Source of the DNA: Actinomadura alba
GTDB taxonomy: Bacteria > Actinomycetota > Actinomycetes > Streptosporangiales > Streptosporangiaceae
DNA: 64,000 bases
NCBI RefSeq assembly: GCF_014323705.1
Contig: NZ_JABVEC010000018.1
Coordinates: 1 to 64,000, forward strand
Direction of reading: 5' to 3'
The notes beneath the pieces were generated by a model that did no database searches, had not been told where the DNA came from, and saw only the letters and a program-made list of their open reading frames with translations. Within the stretch, counting starts at the first letter, position 1. Every line of letters begins with the position of its first letter. Shown here one piece after another: positions 1-12,505 of this stretch. A program made the translations under genes and the position numbers.

Positions 1-189
1 AAACAAGGGGGCATACCTAAAGGAATCCTCACCACAAAACCCGAACACCCAGAACACAATCCCAGGCACCCAGGCCCCATGAAACGAGGGTAAAAATAGG
101 CACTGGCTTTTAACACGCTGTTGAGTTCTCAAGAAACGGACACCCACCATCAGCAGCCCAGCGAACCCGCCAGACCCCCTCCGGGGCAA
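1..189 (-). other. rRNA operon 5' leader; 16S gene lies beyond the left edge
   Basis: On the minus strand, 112-132 reads TTGAGAACTCAACAGCGTGT, the conserved leader box found before actinobacterial 16S genes, followed by an AT-richer stretch. No 16S sequence is reached, so the rRNA gene should begin left of position 1. A short open frame on the plus strand (121-309) is composition noise. Seen: box and promoter. Inferred: that the 16S follows. Confidence 0.75.
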
Positions 190-224
190 CCCTACTATCC
201 TACCCCCATCTCTGCTCCTGTCAA
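190..224 (-). promoter_or_regulatory. Promoter of leftward rRNA operon
   Basis: Read on the minus strand, a perfect -35 TTGACA (219-224) is followed after 16 bases by TAGGAT (197-202). This is a strong housekeeping-sigma promoter pointing left, and it lies just upstream of the conserved rRNA leader box. The transcription start is inferred at about 190. Confidence 0.75.
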
Positions 225-324
225 ACCCGCTTCGGTGAACCGGATCGAACAAGAACCTGATCTCGCCCACCGGCCAGCGCGCAGCGACAGGCAGCCGCCG
301 AAACGATGATCAGGTGAGCCACGA

Positions 325-405
325 GCCGACCGCCGTCACGGCGTTCCGCATCTCGTTCAGATCAGTGGATTCCCCGGGGCCGACCGCCGTGTGGCGTTCC
401 GCATC
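325..405. repeat. Short direct repeat upstream of the rRNA promoter
   Basis: The string gccgaccgccgt, then 2-3 variable bases, then ggcgttccgcatc occurs at 325-353 and again at 379-405. The copies lie 54 bases apart, upstream of the rRNA promoter. They could be upstream activator sites, but no known protein motif is recognised. Confidence 0.5.
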
Positions 406-490
406 CCCTTGGGGCGAGGAGAACATTAGAGGCTCTCGCGGCGACGGTCAAACTCGAGCCCCGCGCCCACGGGTTTCGCCGTCCAGAGGG

Positions 491-1354
491 TCACGAGGAC
501 TCGCGGCCGCGTGGGCGGAACACCGAGAGACTGAACGAGGCCGGTACGCGTACGGGCTCCGGCAGCGCCGAGAGCCGTTCCCGCAGGATCTCGGCGGGCA
601 CGTGCCAGGCACTGGGCCCCATGCCGACGAGGGTCTCTACCTCGGCACGGCTCAATGACATCTCCATGTCATGGCGTTCCCGTGCCTCGAGGTCGAAGTC
701 CGCCCCGAGCGCTGTGCCGATCCGCTCGGGCTTGCGCTCGTCGACGGACAGCAGGCCCAAGGGGCCGATGAGGGTGTGGAGGTGCTGGGCCGTGGGCGTC
801 ACCACGATGAGCGCCCCACCCTGCGCCAGGACCCGCCGGAACTCGGGCCCGTTGCGCGGAGCGAACACGTTGAGGACCGCGGCGGCGCTCCCGTCCCGCA
901 GCGGGAGGTGTCGCCAGACGTCCCATGCCACCGCGCCGATCCGCGGGTGGATGCGCGCGGCCCGGCGCAACGCGTGCTTCGACAGGTCGAGGGCTATCCC
1001 GCTCATCCCGGGCGTCCGGTCGAGAACCGCCGCGAGGTAGTGGCCGGTGCCCGCGCCCGCGTCGAGAACGTGCGACCCGGCGGCGGGCTCGGCGCCCACC
1101 GCCTCGCGCACCCGTTCGGCCAGCATCCGCATGAGCGGGTCGAAGTGGCCCGCGCCGAGGAACGCGTCGCGGGACCGCGCCATCTCAGGTGTGTCGGCAG
1201 TGCCGGGACGCGCGTCGCCCGGCAGAAGGTTGACGTACCCCTGCCGGGCGATGTCGAAGGCGTGCCCGGCATCGCAGCGGAGCGCGCGGTCGCGCTCGGC
1301 GAGATCGGCTCCGCAGACGGGACAGAGCAGATCACCGACGATGTCACTCAGCAC
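491..1354 (-). CDS. rRNA (guanine-N1)-methyltransferase-like protein (RlmA/TlrB family)
   Basis: 287 aa. An N-terminal zinc knuckle (CPVC near residue 11, then C-x3-H in RCDAGH) precedes a class I SAM-dependent methyltransferase fold with motif I VLDAGAGTGHY. This order is that of the RlmA(I)/RlmA(II) family, which methylates N1 of a guanine in helix 35 of 23S rRNA; TlrB members give macrolide resistance. It sits directly upstream of a divergently placed rRNA promoter region. The base specificity cannot be read from sequence, and a resistance role is only a possibility. The next gene in the same direction, thioredoxin, lies upstream with a 56-bp gap. Confidence 0.8.
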   Translation of the reverse strand: MLSDIVGDLLCPVCGADLAERDRALRCDAGHAFDIARQGYVNLLPGDARPGTADTPEMARSRDAFLGAGHFDPLMRMLAERVREAVGAEPAAGSHVLDAGAGTGHYLAAVLDRTPGMSGIALDLSKHALRRAARIHPRIGAVAWDVWRHLPLRDGSAAAVLNVFAPRNGPEFRRVLAQGGALIVVTPTAQHLHTLIGPLGLLSVDERKPERIGTALGADFDLEARERHDMEMSLSRAEVETLVGMGPSAWHVPAEILRERLSALPEPVRVPASFSLSVFRPRGRESS

Positions 1355-1410
1355 AGGTCAATCATGGGCCATCCGGCGACGCCGTCAGCTGGGGGCGAGA
1401 CCGCCCGGCC

Positions 1411-1770
1411 TCAGGCCTCCGAGCCGAGCCGCCGCCGCACATCGTCCATGTCGAGGCCGCGCACCTGCTCGATCACGTTCTCGAGCACCGGCTCGGGCAG
1501 AGCACCCGGCTCCGCGAACACGATCACGCCGTCCCGGATCGCCATGAGCGTCGGGATGGACGAGACGTTGAACCGCTGAGCGAGCTCGCCTTCCGCCTCG
1601 GTGTCGACCTTGGCGAACACGATGTCGGAGTGGCGCTCGGCGCTCTGCTCGAAGACCGGGGCGAACCTGCGGCACGGAGCGCACCACCCCGCCCAGAAGT
1701 CCACCAGCACGATGCCATCGCCCTGGGCGACCTCGTCGAAGTTCTCGGTGGTGAGCGTGACCGTCCCCAT
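1411..1770 (-). CDS. trxA: Thioredoxin
   Basis: 119 aa, a single thioredoxin domain with the active site WCAPC (Cys30, Cys33) and the cis-proline loop SSIPT. It is a cytoplasmic disulfide reductase. The middle active-site residues are A-P rather than the usual G-P, as in several actinobacterial secondary thioredoxins. The ATG start has AAGGAG in front. A SigR-like promoter element lies upstream, which fits a thiol-stress regulon. The C-terminal tail (about 15 residues, DMDDVRRRL) is a little longer than in E. coli TrxA. No thioredoxin reductase gene is adjacent. Confidence 0.9.
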   Translation of the reverse strand: MGTVTLTTENFDEVAQGDGIVLVDFWAGWCAPCRRFAPVFEQSAERHSDIVFAKVDTEAEGELAQRFNVSSIPTLMAIRDGVIVFAEPGALPEPVLENVIEQVRGLDMDDVRRRLGSEA

Positions 1771-1810
1771 ATTCCCTGCTCCTTGCCTCGATTGTCACTC
1801 GGCCCGGTAG

Positions 1811-1837
1811 AGCGGTAATTGGAGTCAACCTATTCCC
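1811..1837 (-). promoter_or_regulatory. SigR-like promoter element for thioredoxin
   Basis: On the minus strand GGGAAT (1832-1837) is followed after 18 bases by GCT (1811-1813), one mismatch from the SigR/SigH consensus GGAAT-N18-GTT. It lies 41 bases upstream of the thioredoxin start. Confidence 0.45.
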
Positions 1838-2028
1838 TCCCGATCGCCGGCGCACCGTGCGCGCCCGTGCCCCACGCCCGGCGGGTACGCCAGGTGACGA
1901 GCCGTACAGTCGCGGGCGGGGCCCCATCGTCCATCGGAGTCGAGCGGACCGATCGGGGCATCTCCATAAAGAGCCGGAGCACACGGCCGATGATCGGTGC
2001 CCACGACCGAACATTTGTCCGCCGCATC

Positions 2029-2055
2029 GGGAATCACAGACCGGTAATTAGCGTT
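2029..2055 (+). promoter_or_regulatory. SigR-type promoter for the sigma factor gene
   Basis: GGGAAT at 2029-2034, then exactly 18 bases, then GTT at 2053-2055, a full match to the thiol-stress sigma SigR consensus. The start codon is at 2091, giving a short leader with AGAGAAGGG as ribosome binding site. hrdD in Streptomyces is known to carry a SigR promoter. Confidence 0.65.
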
Positions 2056-2090
2056 AAGCGCTTAGGGAGTTTGCACAGAGAAGGGTGAGG

Positions 2091-3041
2091 ATGGCTGCGA
2101 CCCGTACGAAGTTCACCAAGCTGGAGACGCCGGACAGGGACCTCGTCGGTGCCTATCTGGACGCCATCGGCCGTACCCCGCTGCTCGACGCGGAGCGCGA
2201 GGTGGATCTGGCGAAGGCCATTGAGGGCGGCCTGTACGCGGAGCACGTGCTCGAGGACGGCCAACTGCCCGCGGGGACGACCCGCGAGGAGCTGGCCGAG
2301 ATCGTGGCGGCCGGGCTGCGCGCCAAGCAGGAGTTCGTGGAGGCGAACCTGCGGCTCGTCGTGTCAATCGCCCGGAAGTACCCCACCGACGCCCTTCCGC
2401 TCATCGACCTGATCCAAGAGGGCAATCTGGGCCTGATGCGGGCCGTCGAGAAGTTCGACTACCGGCGCGGCTTCAAGTTCTCCACGTACGCCACCTGGTG
2501 GGTCAGGCAGGCCATCGGCCGCGGGCTCAGCCACACCGCTCGTGCCATCCGGCTGCCGGTGCACGTCGAGGAGGAGCTGTCCCGGCTGCGCCGCGCCGAG
2601 CGCACGCTGAGTCGCGAGCTGGGCAGGGAACCGGTGCGCGACGAACTCGCCGAGGCGCTCGGGACCGAGCCCGAGCACATCGACCAGCTGCTGCGCTGGC
2701 GGCGTGATCCGGCCAGTCTGGACGCGACCGTCGACGACGCGGGCGAGACGCCGATGGGCGATCTGCTCGAGGACACCGAGACGGCGAGCCCGGAGGCCGA
2801 GATCCTCGCCCAGGACGATCTCGTGGGCCTCCGCCGGCTGCTCGACCGGCTGCCGGCCCGCGAGGCCGCGATCGTCCGGGCCCGATTCGGCATGGACGAC
2901 GGCCAGCCACTGTCCTACGCCCAGATCGGTGCCCGCTACGGCCTGAGTCACAACAGGGTCCGGCAGATCGCCGATCGGTCACTGCGGCAGCTGCGGCAGA
3001 TGGCGGCCGACACCGACCTGTCCGGCCGGCGCGCGGCCTGA
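2091..3041 (+). CDS. RNA polymerase sigma factor, sigma-70 group 2 (HrdD/SigB-like)
   Basis: 316 aa. Region 1.2 (LVGAYLDAIGRTPLL) opens the protein. Region 2 follows with the RNA-polymerase contact LIDLIQEGNLGLMRA and the -10 recognition helix YATWWVRQAIGR, then regions 3 and 4, with a C-terminal helix-turn-helix ending in HNRVRQIADRSL. The long acidic N-terminal extension of the primary sigma factor is absent, so this is a non-essential group 2 sigma of the HrdD/SigB kind. The ATG at 2091 is preferred over the GTG at 2085, which would overlap the ribosome binding site. The SigR-type promoter upstream suggests induction by thiol oxidation. Confidence 0.87.
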   Translation: MAATRTKFTKLETPDRDLVGAYLDAIGRTPLLDAEREVDLAKAIEGGLYAEHVLEDGQLPAGTTREELAEIVAAGLRAKQEFVEANLRLVVSIARKYPTDALPLIDLIQEGNLGLMRAVEKFDYRRGFKFSTYATWWVRQAIGRGLSHTARAIRLPVHVEEELSRLRRAERTLSRELGREPVRDELAEALGTEPEHIDQLLRWRRDPASLDATVDDAGETPMGDLLEDTETASPEAEILAQDDLVGLRRLLDRLPAREAAIVRARFGMDDGQPLSYAQIGARYGLSHNRVRQIADRSLRQLRQMAADTDLSGRRAA

Positions 3042-3175
3042 CGGGTCCTGACGGGTGCCAACGGGCGCCGGCGCGGCCGGACGAATTGCCGGCGCGTCGG
3101 TTTCCGGGTGAACTCTTGGGGCCGTCGAGGCTGATGAGGGATGCCGCGGTCGCCCAGGTGGCTTAGCCTTTTGCC

Positions 3176-4525
3176 GTGAGTACACATCCCACCATCACCG
3201 ATCTCGACGCCTGGCGCGACTTGCCCGCGGACCAGCAGCCGGAATGGGAAGATCCAGCTGAGCTCGCCGCCGTCATCGCACAGCTGGCGAAGCAGCCACC
3301 ACTGGTCTTCGCCGGTGAGTGCGACCAGCTCAAGGACCGGCTGGCGGCCGTGGCACGCGGCGAGGCATTCGTGCTGCAGGGCGGCGACTGCGCCGAGACC
3401 TTCGACGGCTCGAGCGCCGACGCCGTGCGCAACAAACTCAAGACCCTGCTGCAGATGGCGGTGGTGCTCACCTACGCGGGCAGCGTGCCGGTCGTGAAGA
3501 TCGGCCGGATGGCGGGGCAGTTCGCGAAGCCGCGTTCCAAGGCCACCGAGATCCGGGACGGTGTCGAGCATCCCGCCTACCGCGGTGACGCGGTCAACGG
3601 CTTCGAATTCACCGCCGAGGCCCGCCGCTACGATCCGCGCCGGCTGCTCCAGGCCTACTACTGCTCGGCGATGACGCTGAACCTCTCCCGGGCCTTCACC
3701 AAGGGCGGGTACGCCGATCTGCGCCAGGTGCACGCCTGGAACCAGGACTTCGTGTCCAGCAGCCCGGCCGGTCAGCGCTACGACCGGCTCGCCGGTGAGA
3801 TCGATCGCGCGCTGGCGTTCATGAAGGCGTGCGGCGCCGACCCCGAGGAGTTCCACGGGGTCGAGTTCTACTCCAGCCACGAGGCGCTGCTGCTGGAGTA
3901 CGAGCGGGCGCTGACCCGCATCGACGCCCGTACGGGCCTGCCCTATGACGTGTCCGCCCATCTGCTCTGGATCGGCGAGCGCACCCGCGGCCTCGACGAC
4001 GCGCACGTGGAGTTCATGCGGCACATCCGCAACCCGATCGCCGTGAAACTCGGTCCGACGACCTCCTCCGACGATGTGCTGGCGCTCATCGAGCGGCTCA
4101 ATCCCGATCAGGAGCCGGGGCGCCTCACCTTCATCACCCGGATGGGGGCGGGCCGGATCCGGGACGCGCTGCCGTCGCTGGTCGAGAAGGTCACCCAGAG
4201 CGGCGCTCCCGTCGCGTGGATCTGTGATCCGATGCACGGGAACACCTTCGAGGCGCCGAGCGGGCACAAGACCCGGCGGTTCGACGACGTGCTCGACGAG
4301 GTCGCGGGCTTCTTCGAGGTCCACCGTGCCCTGGGCACGCACCCCGGAGGCATCCACATCGAGTTCACCGGCGACGACGTGACCGAGTGCGTCGGCGGCG
4401 GCCACGAGATCGTCGAAACCGACCTGCACCAGCGCTATGAGACCGCCTGTGACCCCCGGCTCAACCGCGGGCAGTCGCTCGACCTGGCGTTCATCGTCGC
4501 GGAGATGTACCGCAAGACGCACTGA
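3176..4525 (+). CDS. 3-deoxy-D-arabino-heptulosonate 7-phosphate synthase, class II (housekeeping copy)
   Basis: 449 aa, the usual length for actinobacterial class II DAHP synthase. It condenses phosphoenolpyruvate and erythrose 4-phosphate, the first step of the shikimate pathway, in the cytoplasm. Conserved blocks are present: LQGGDCAETF with the metal-binding Cys, KIGRMAGQFAKPRS, SSHEALLLEYE, KLGPTT, DPMHGNT and GGIHIEFTGDDVTEC. The start is GTG 3176 with the N-terminal DLDAWRDLPADQQPEW region typical of the family, which carries regulatory features in M. tuberculosis AroG. A second, shorter copy occurs at 43579-44805. Confidence 0.93.
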   Translation: MSTHPTITDLDAWRDLPADQQPEWEDPAELAAVIAQLAKQPPLVFAGECDQLKDRLAAVARGEAFVLQGGDCAETFDGSSADAVRNKLKTLLQMAVVLTYAGSVPVVKIGRMAGQFAKPRSKATEIRDGVEHPAYRGDAVNGFEFTAEARRYDPRRLLQAYYCSAMTLNLSRAFTKGGYADLRQVHAWNQDFVSSSPAGQRYDRLAGEIDRALAFMKACGADPEEFHGVEFYSSHEALLLEYERALTRIDARTGLPYDVSAHLLWIGERTRGLDDAHVEFMRHIRNPIAVKLGPTTSSDDVLALIERLNPDQEPGRLTFITRMGAGRIRDALPSLVEKVTQSGAPVAWICDPMHGNTFEAPSGHKTRRFDDVLDEVAGFFEVHRALGTHPGGIHIEFTGDDVTECVGGGHEIVETDLHQRYETACDPRLNRGQSLDLAFIVAEMYRKTH

Positions 4526-4598
4526 CCAGAGGGGCGGCACGTCCCCGTGGGCTCGCCGGGAGATCACGCGGTGGAGGGTGCCGCTCCGGACCGGTGGC

Positions 4599-4967
4599 TC
4601 AGATGGCGACCTCGGCCCAGACCACCTTGCCGCCAGGGACGGGGTCGGCGCCCCACGCGGCGGAGAAGCTGTCGACGATGAACAGGCCGCGATGGCCCTC
4701 GTCCTCAGGGTCGGGGATCGTGAGGCGGGGCATGCGGGTCGCGCGGTCGCGGACCTCCACCCGCACCCTGCCGGTACGGCGGATCAGCCGCAGCTCCAGC
4801 ATGGTGCCCGCGTGGAGCACCGCGTTGGCGACGAGTTCGGCGACGATCGCCGTCACCGGTTCCTCGTACTCGATCAGAGACCACGTGCGCATTGTCCGCG
4901 CCGCGAGCCGCCGGGCGTACTCCACCGCCTCGGTCTGCGGTGCCGCCCGGAGGGTGGTCTCGGTCAT
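4599..4967 (-). CDS. ATP-binding anti-sigma factor kinase (RsbW/SpoIIAB-like)
   Basis: 122 aa, one GHKL ATPase domain of the HATPase_c_2 type. The N box is ELVANAVLHAG, followed by the G1-like DRATRMPR and the G2-like HRGLFIVDSFSAAWG. Such proteins bind a sigma factor or phosphorylate a STAS antagonist on serine. It lies 3 bases downstream of the STAS gene and in line with a SpoIIE-type phosphatase gene, so a partner-switching set is likely. No cognate sigma gene is adjacent; the target may be encoded elsewhere. Confidence 0.85.
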   Translation of the reverse strand: MTETTLRAAPQTEAVEYARRLAARTMRTWSLIEYEEPVTAIVAELVANAVLHAGTMLELRLIRRTGRVRVEVRDRATRMPRLTIPDPEDEGHRGLFIVDSFSAAWGADPVPGGKVVWAEVAI

Positions 4968-4970
4968 CGA

Positions 4971-5309
4971 TCACACCTCAGCAGTGGTGTCTCCCGCCGG
5001 CGGCCCTTCGATGAGGAAGCGGTCGAGGCCGGTCGTCCGCAGAACGTTCTCCACCCGGCCGTAGGCGCCGGTGACGGTGAGCTTGGCATCGTGGGCCCGA
5101 GCGTGCTTGTAGGCCCGGACGAGGACGTTGAGCCCCGAGGAGTCGCAGAAGTCGACGGCGGTGAGGTCGACGACGATGCGTTCTTCGCCGCCGTCGACGA
5201 GCGACGTCAGGCGCTCGCGTAGGTCGTCGGACGAGTGCAGGTCGATGGAGCCGCGCGCGGCGATCACGGCGCGGCCATCCTGTCGTGTCGTGTGCAAGGC
5301 AAGCCCCAC
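4971..5309 (-). CDS. STAS-domain anti-anti-sigma factor (RsbV/SpoIIAA-like)
   Basis: 112 aa, a single STAS domain. The phosphorylatable serine lies in the motif FCDSSGLNVLV near residue 57. When dephosphorylated, such proteins sequester the anti-sigma kinase, here most likely the product of the next gene (3-base gap). The phosphatase gene upstream at 5350-7479 could dephosphorylate it. The GTG start at 5309 has only a weak ribosome binding site, so translation may depend on coupling to the upstream gene 40 bases away. Confidence 0.87.
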   Translation of the reverse strand: MGLALHTTRQDGRAVIAARGSIDLHSSDDLRERLTSLVDGGEERIVVDLTAVDFCDSSGLNVLVRAYKHARAHDAKLTVTGAYGRVENVLRTTGLDRFLIEGPPAGDTTAEV

Positions 5310-5349
5310 CCGGACACATTAACGCGCCCGGCGACGGCTCGCGCATTGA

Positions 5350-7479
5350 TCACGACACTCGGAGAGCGATCAGCGCCACATCGTCACCGGACGGCTCGGG
5401 ACCGAAGTCCCGGACGGCCCGCTGGACGCGCGCCGCGACGGCGCCGGCGCTGAGGCCGGCGCAGGAGCCGAGCAGCCGCTCCAGGCCCTGTTCGTCTCCG
5501 AGCAGCCGGCTGCCGGCCCGCCGCTCGGTGACGCCGTCGGTGACGCACAACAGCACCTGGCCGCGTTTCAGTTCGACCGTGTCGATCTCGAAGTCGACCT
5601 CGTCGAGCACGCCGAGCAGGGGCTGGGGGCTCACGGCCTCGGCAACGTGGCCGTCGGGGTGCAGCACCAGCGCGGGCGGATGCCCCGCGCTGACCAGCCC
5701 GAGACGTACACCGTCGCCGTCCTCGGCGAGGGAGATCTCTCCGTGCAGCAGGGTCAGCAGCCGCGCGCGCGTGCCCTCTCCCAGGATGAGCCGGTTCAGC
5801 CGGGACAGCACTTCGGGCACCGAGAGCCGTTCGGCCGCGAGGATGCGAAGGGCGTGCCTGGCCAGGCCGGTCACGGCGGCGGCCTCGGGGCCGGTGCCGC
5901 ACACGTCTCCGATGGCGAAGCGCCAGCATGGCCGGCCGTTCTCGTCGACGCTGTTGAAGACGTCGTAGAAGTCGCCGCCGACCTCGCTGCGCTCGCCGGC
6001 GGGCTCGTACACCACGGCGACCTCGAGCCCGGGTATCTCGGGTACGGCGGGCGGCAGCAGGCTGCGCTGCAGCGCGCTGCTCATCGCCATCTGCGCGGAG
6101 TACAGGCGAGCGTTGTCGATGGCCAGGGCGGCCCGGCGGCTCAGTTCCTCGGCCAGGTCGATGACCCCGCGGAGGAACCGGTCCTGCTTGGGCCGGCCGA
6201 TGACGATCGTGCCGATCCGCCGGCCGCGCGCGATGAGCGGGAAGTTGTAGACGAGGTCGGTGACGAGAGAACCCGCCTCGGCGCGCACGGGTTCGGGCGC
6301 CGAGCCGAACCCGGTCCAGGGGCCCGGCACGTCGACGGCGGGAACGGGGTCGGCGTGGTCGAGCAGCTTGCGCAGCGCGTCGATGCGCGTCTCGTCGAGG
6401 TGCCAGGTGTAGGCGGGCCGGGCCTTGCCGGCCTCGTCGACCGTGTAGACGGCGCACCAGCTCGCCAGCCGAGGTACGACCAGCTGGGCCACGAGGGCCA
6501 TCGTGCGCTCCTGGTCGAGGGTGCCCGCGAGCAGGTCGCTGGCCTCGGCCACGAAGCTCAGCCAGCCCCGCCAGGACCGCTCGAGCTCACCGACCCTGGC
6601 GCGTTCGAGGGAGAGCGCGACCTCGTCGGCGATGCGTCCGAGGCGTTCGGCGTCACTCTGCTCGAACCGTCCCGGCTCGGCCGACACGGCCACGACCACG
6701 CCCGCCGTGCGCCCCTGCGCCCGCAGTGGCGCGGCGGCGAGCGACCGCGCCGCGAGGATCGAGGCGATCGGATGGGCGGCCGATTCGGCGGGCACGTCGC
6801 CGAGGAACCACGGAACGCCTCGCTGCCCCTCGGGCCCGAGGTCGGCGACGCGCAGGCCTCCGGTCCGCACCTCCGGCGCGAGGCCGTCGGAGGCTCCCAA
6901 CGTGAGCCGCCCATCTCGCTCGGTGAGCAGGACGGCCGCGCCCTCGGCGCCGAGGACGTCACGGACGGTCTCGACGGCTCGCGCGAACGGGTCCTCCACA
7001 TGCTCGGCGGCGGGCCAGTCCTCACCCGACCCGGGTCGCAGCACCGGCGGCGCGCCCGAGTCGGCGAGCGGAAGCGGCTGGGTGTACGAGCCCGAGGCGT
7101 TCTGGTACGCGGCGGGCAGACGGAACCACACGCTCTTGGCCAGCCGGTCGTAGGTCACGCCCCATGAGTCGGCGAGGCGGGCAGTCGACGGCAGGCCCCG
7201 GCCACTGGAGGCGTCGAGGCCCGGCATCGCGATCCTGCGGGTAGGGTGATGGTCCCGAACCTCTACATGGACCTTGTCATCTTCGACCCGGCAGCACACC
7301 TCAAACGACGTGCCCGCGTAGGTGACCGCGTTCGTCGCCAGTTCGCTGGTCGCGAGCACTGCGTCATCGGTGACGAACTCCATGCCCCACTCGGTCAGAA
7401 CCCGCCGTACGAAGCGCCGCGCGGCCGAAACCGACGCGGCCGCGGCGGGGAATGCGGCCGAAACGAGCTGCTGGTCCAA
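5350..7479 (-). CDS. SpoIIE-family PP2C phosphatase with N-terminal ATPase and GAF domains
   Basis: 709 aa, cytoplasmic. Residues 1-130 are a GHKL ATPase (N box TSELATNAVTYAG), residues ~150-470 are two GAF-like sensor regions, and residues ~480-709 are a PP2C/SpoIIE phosphatase with GGDFYDVF (501-508), GDVCGTG (524-530), TDGVTE (647-652) and SGDDVAL near the end, so the metal-binding aspartates are intact. It probably combines anti-sigma kinase and phosphatase functions and dephosphorylates the STAS protein encoded downstream. The start is TTG at 7479, supported by AGGGGA six bases upstream. It is divergent from the OsaA-like kinase gene, leaving 134 bases for both promoters. Confidence 0.85.
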   Translation of the reverse strand: MDQQLVSAAFPAAAASVSAARRFVRRVLTEWGMEFVTDDAVLATSELATNAVTYAGTSFEVCCRVEDDKVHVEVRDHHPTRRIAMPGLDASSGRGLPSTARLADSWGVTYDRLAKSVWFRLPAAYQNASGSYTQPLPLADSGAPPVLRPGSGEDWPAAEHVEDPFARAVETVRDVLGAEGAAVLLTERDGRLTLGASDGLAPEVRTGGLRVADLGPEGQRGVPWFLGDVPAESAAHPIASILAARSLAAAPLRAQGRTAGVVVAVSAEPGRFEQSDAERLGRIADEVALSLERARVGELERSWRGWLSFVAEASDLLAGTLDQERTMALVAQLVVPRLASWCAVYTVDEAGKARPAYTWHLDETRIDALRKLLDHADPVPAVDVPGPWTGFGSAPEPVRAEAGSLVTDLVYNFPLIARGRRIGTIVIGRPKQDRFLRGVIDLAEELSRRAALAIDNARLYSAQMAMSSALQRSLLPPAVPEIPGLEVAVVYEPAGERSEVGGDFYDVFNSVDENGRPCWRFAIGDVCGTGPEAAAVTGLARHALRILAAERLSVPEVLSRLNRLILGEGTRARLLTLLHGEISLAEDGDGVRLGLVSAGHPPALVLHPDGHVAEAVSPQPLLGVLDEVDFEIDTVELKRGQVLLCVTDGVTERRAGSRLLGDEQGLERLLGSCAGLSAGAVAARVQRAVRDFGPEPSGDDVALIALRVS

Positions 7480-7613
7480 CGGTGTCCCCTGGGCTGGAAG
7501 CAGTGATGCATTTCCCTGTCATCGTGACAGACTGCCAATGTCGGGCTCACAGCGCGTCCGCAGATCGCCAAGGTTGAACAACGCTGAAACCAGGTGGGCC
7601 GGGAGGATTGATT

Positions 7614-11774
<4,161 letters not shown>

Positions 11775-11816
11775 CGGCGCCGGCACCGTGCGACAGGGTC
11801 ACGAGAGAGGTCGTGT

Positions 11817-12470
11817 GTGGACGACAAGGCGAAGATCCTGCTCGTGGACGACAGAGAGGAGAACCTCATCGCCCTTGAGGCGATCCTCAGTTCACTCGAT
11901 CAGGACCTGGTGCGGGCCACCTCGGGAGAGGAGGCCCTCAAGGCGCTGCTGACCGGCGAGTACGCGGTGATCCTGCTCGATGTCGTCATGCCGAGCATGG
12001 ACGGGTTCGAGACGGCGCGCGACATCAAGCGGCGCAAGAAGACCAGGGACGTGCCGATCATCTTCCTCACCGCCGTCAACAGCGACCCGGACTACGCCTT
12101 CCGCGGCTACGCCGCCGGGGCGGTGGACTTCATCGCCAAGCCGTTCGACCCGTGGGTCCTGCGCGCCAAGGTGTCGGTCTTCGTCGAGCTGCACAACAAG
12201 AACCGGCAGTTGCGCGAACAGGCGGCGCTCCTGCGGGAACAGGCGGCTCTGCTGCGCACCACGCCCACCGGCCATGGCGAGGTGGCGTCCGCTGAGCTGA
12301 GCGAGCCGCTGGCCCACGTGTCCATCCGGCTCACGGCCGTCGAGGAGCAGGTGTCGGTGCTGGCCGCGCATGCGCCCCCGGTGCTCGAGCAGCTGGTCGA
12401 CGAGCTCGACAGCAGGGTCACCGAACTGCGCATGGCGTTCGACCCGCTGCGCGCGGCCCGTCCGGAGTAG
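11817..12470 (+). CDS. osaB: Response regulator with coiled-coil output (OsaB-like)
   Basis: 217 aa. An N-terminal receiver (residues 4-120) has the acidic pair DD11-12, Asp55 in LLDVVMPS and the KPF lysine. Then comes a helical heptad-rich tail that includes the direct repeat LREQAAL-LREQAAL, and no DNA-binding domain. Streptomyces OsaB has the same layout and is needed for osmoadaptation, probably through protein contacts. The GTG start lies 42 bases after the osaA-like stop, so the two genes are likely co-transcribed. The receiver of the kinase or its histidine is the probable phosphate source. Confidence 0.8.
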   Translation: MDDKAKILLVDDREENLIALEAILSSLDQDLVRATSGEEALKALLTGEYAVILLDVVMPSMDGFETARDIKRRKKTRDVPIIFLTAVNSDPDYAFRGYAAGAVDFIAKPFDPWVLRAKVSVFVELHNKNRQLREQAALLREQAALLRTTPTGHGEVASAELSEPLAHVSIRLTAVEEQVSVLAAHAPPVLEQLVDELDSRVTELRMAFDPLRAARPE

Positions 12471-12505
12471 TCCCCCGGCCGGGCGGCGCCGCCGGCGTCG
12501 CGGGC

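Noticed and set aside
2948-4567. Long minus-strand open frame over the DAHP synthase gene
   Set aside because: It is an antisense shadow of a clear plus-strand gene, caused by high GC at third codon positions.
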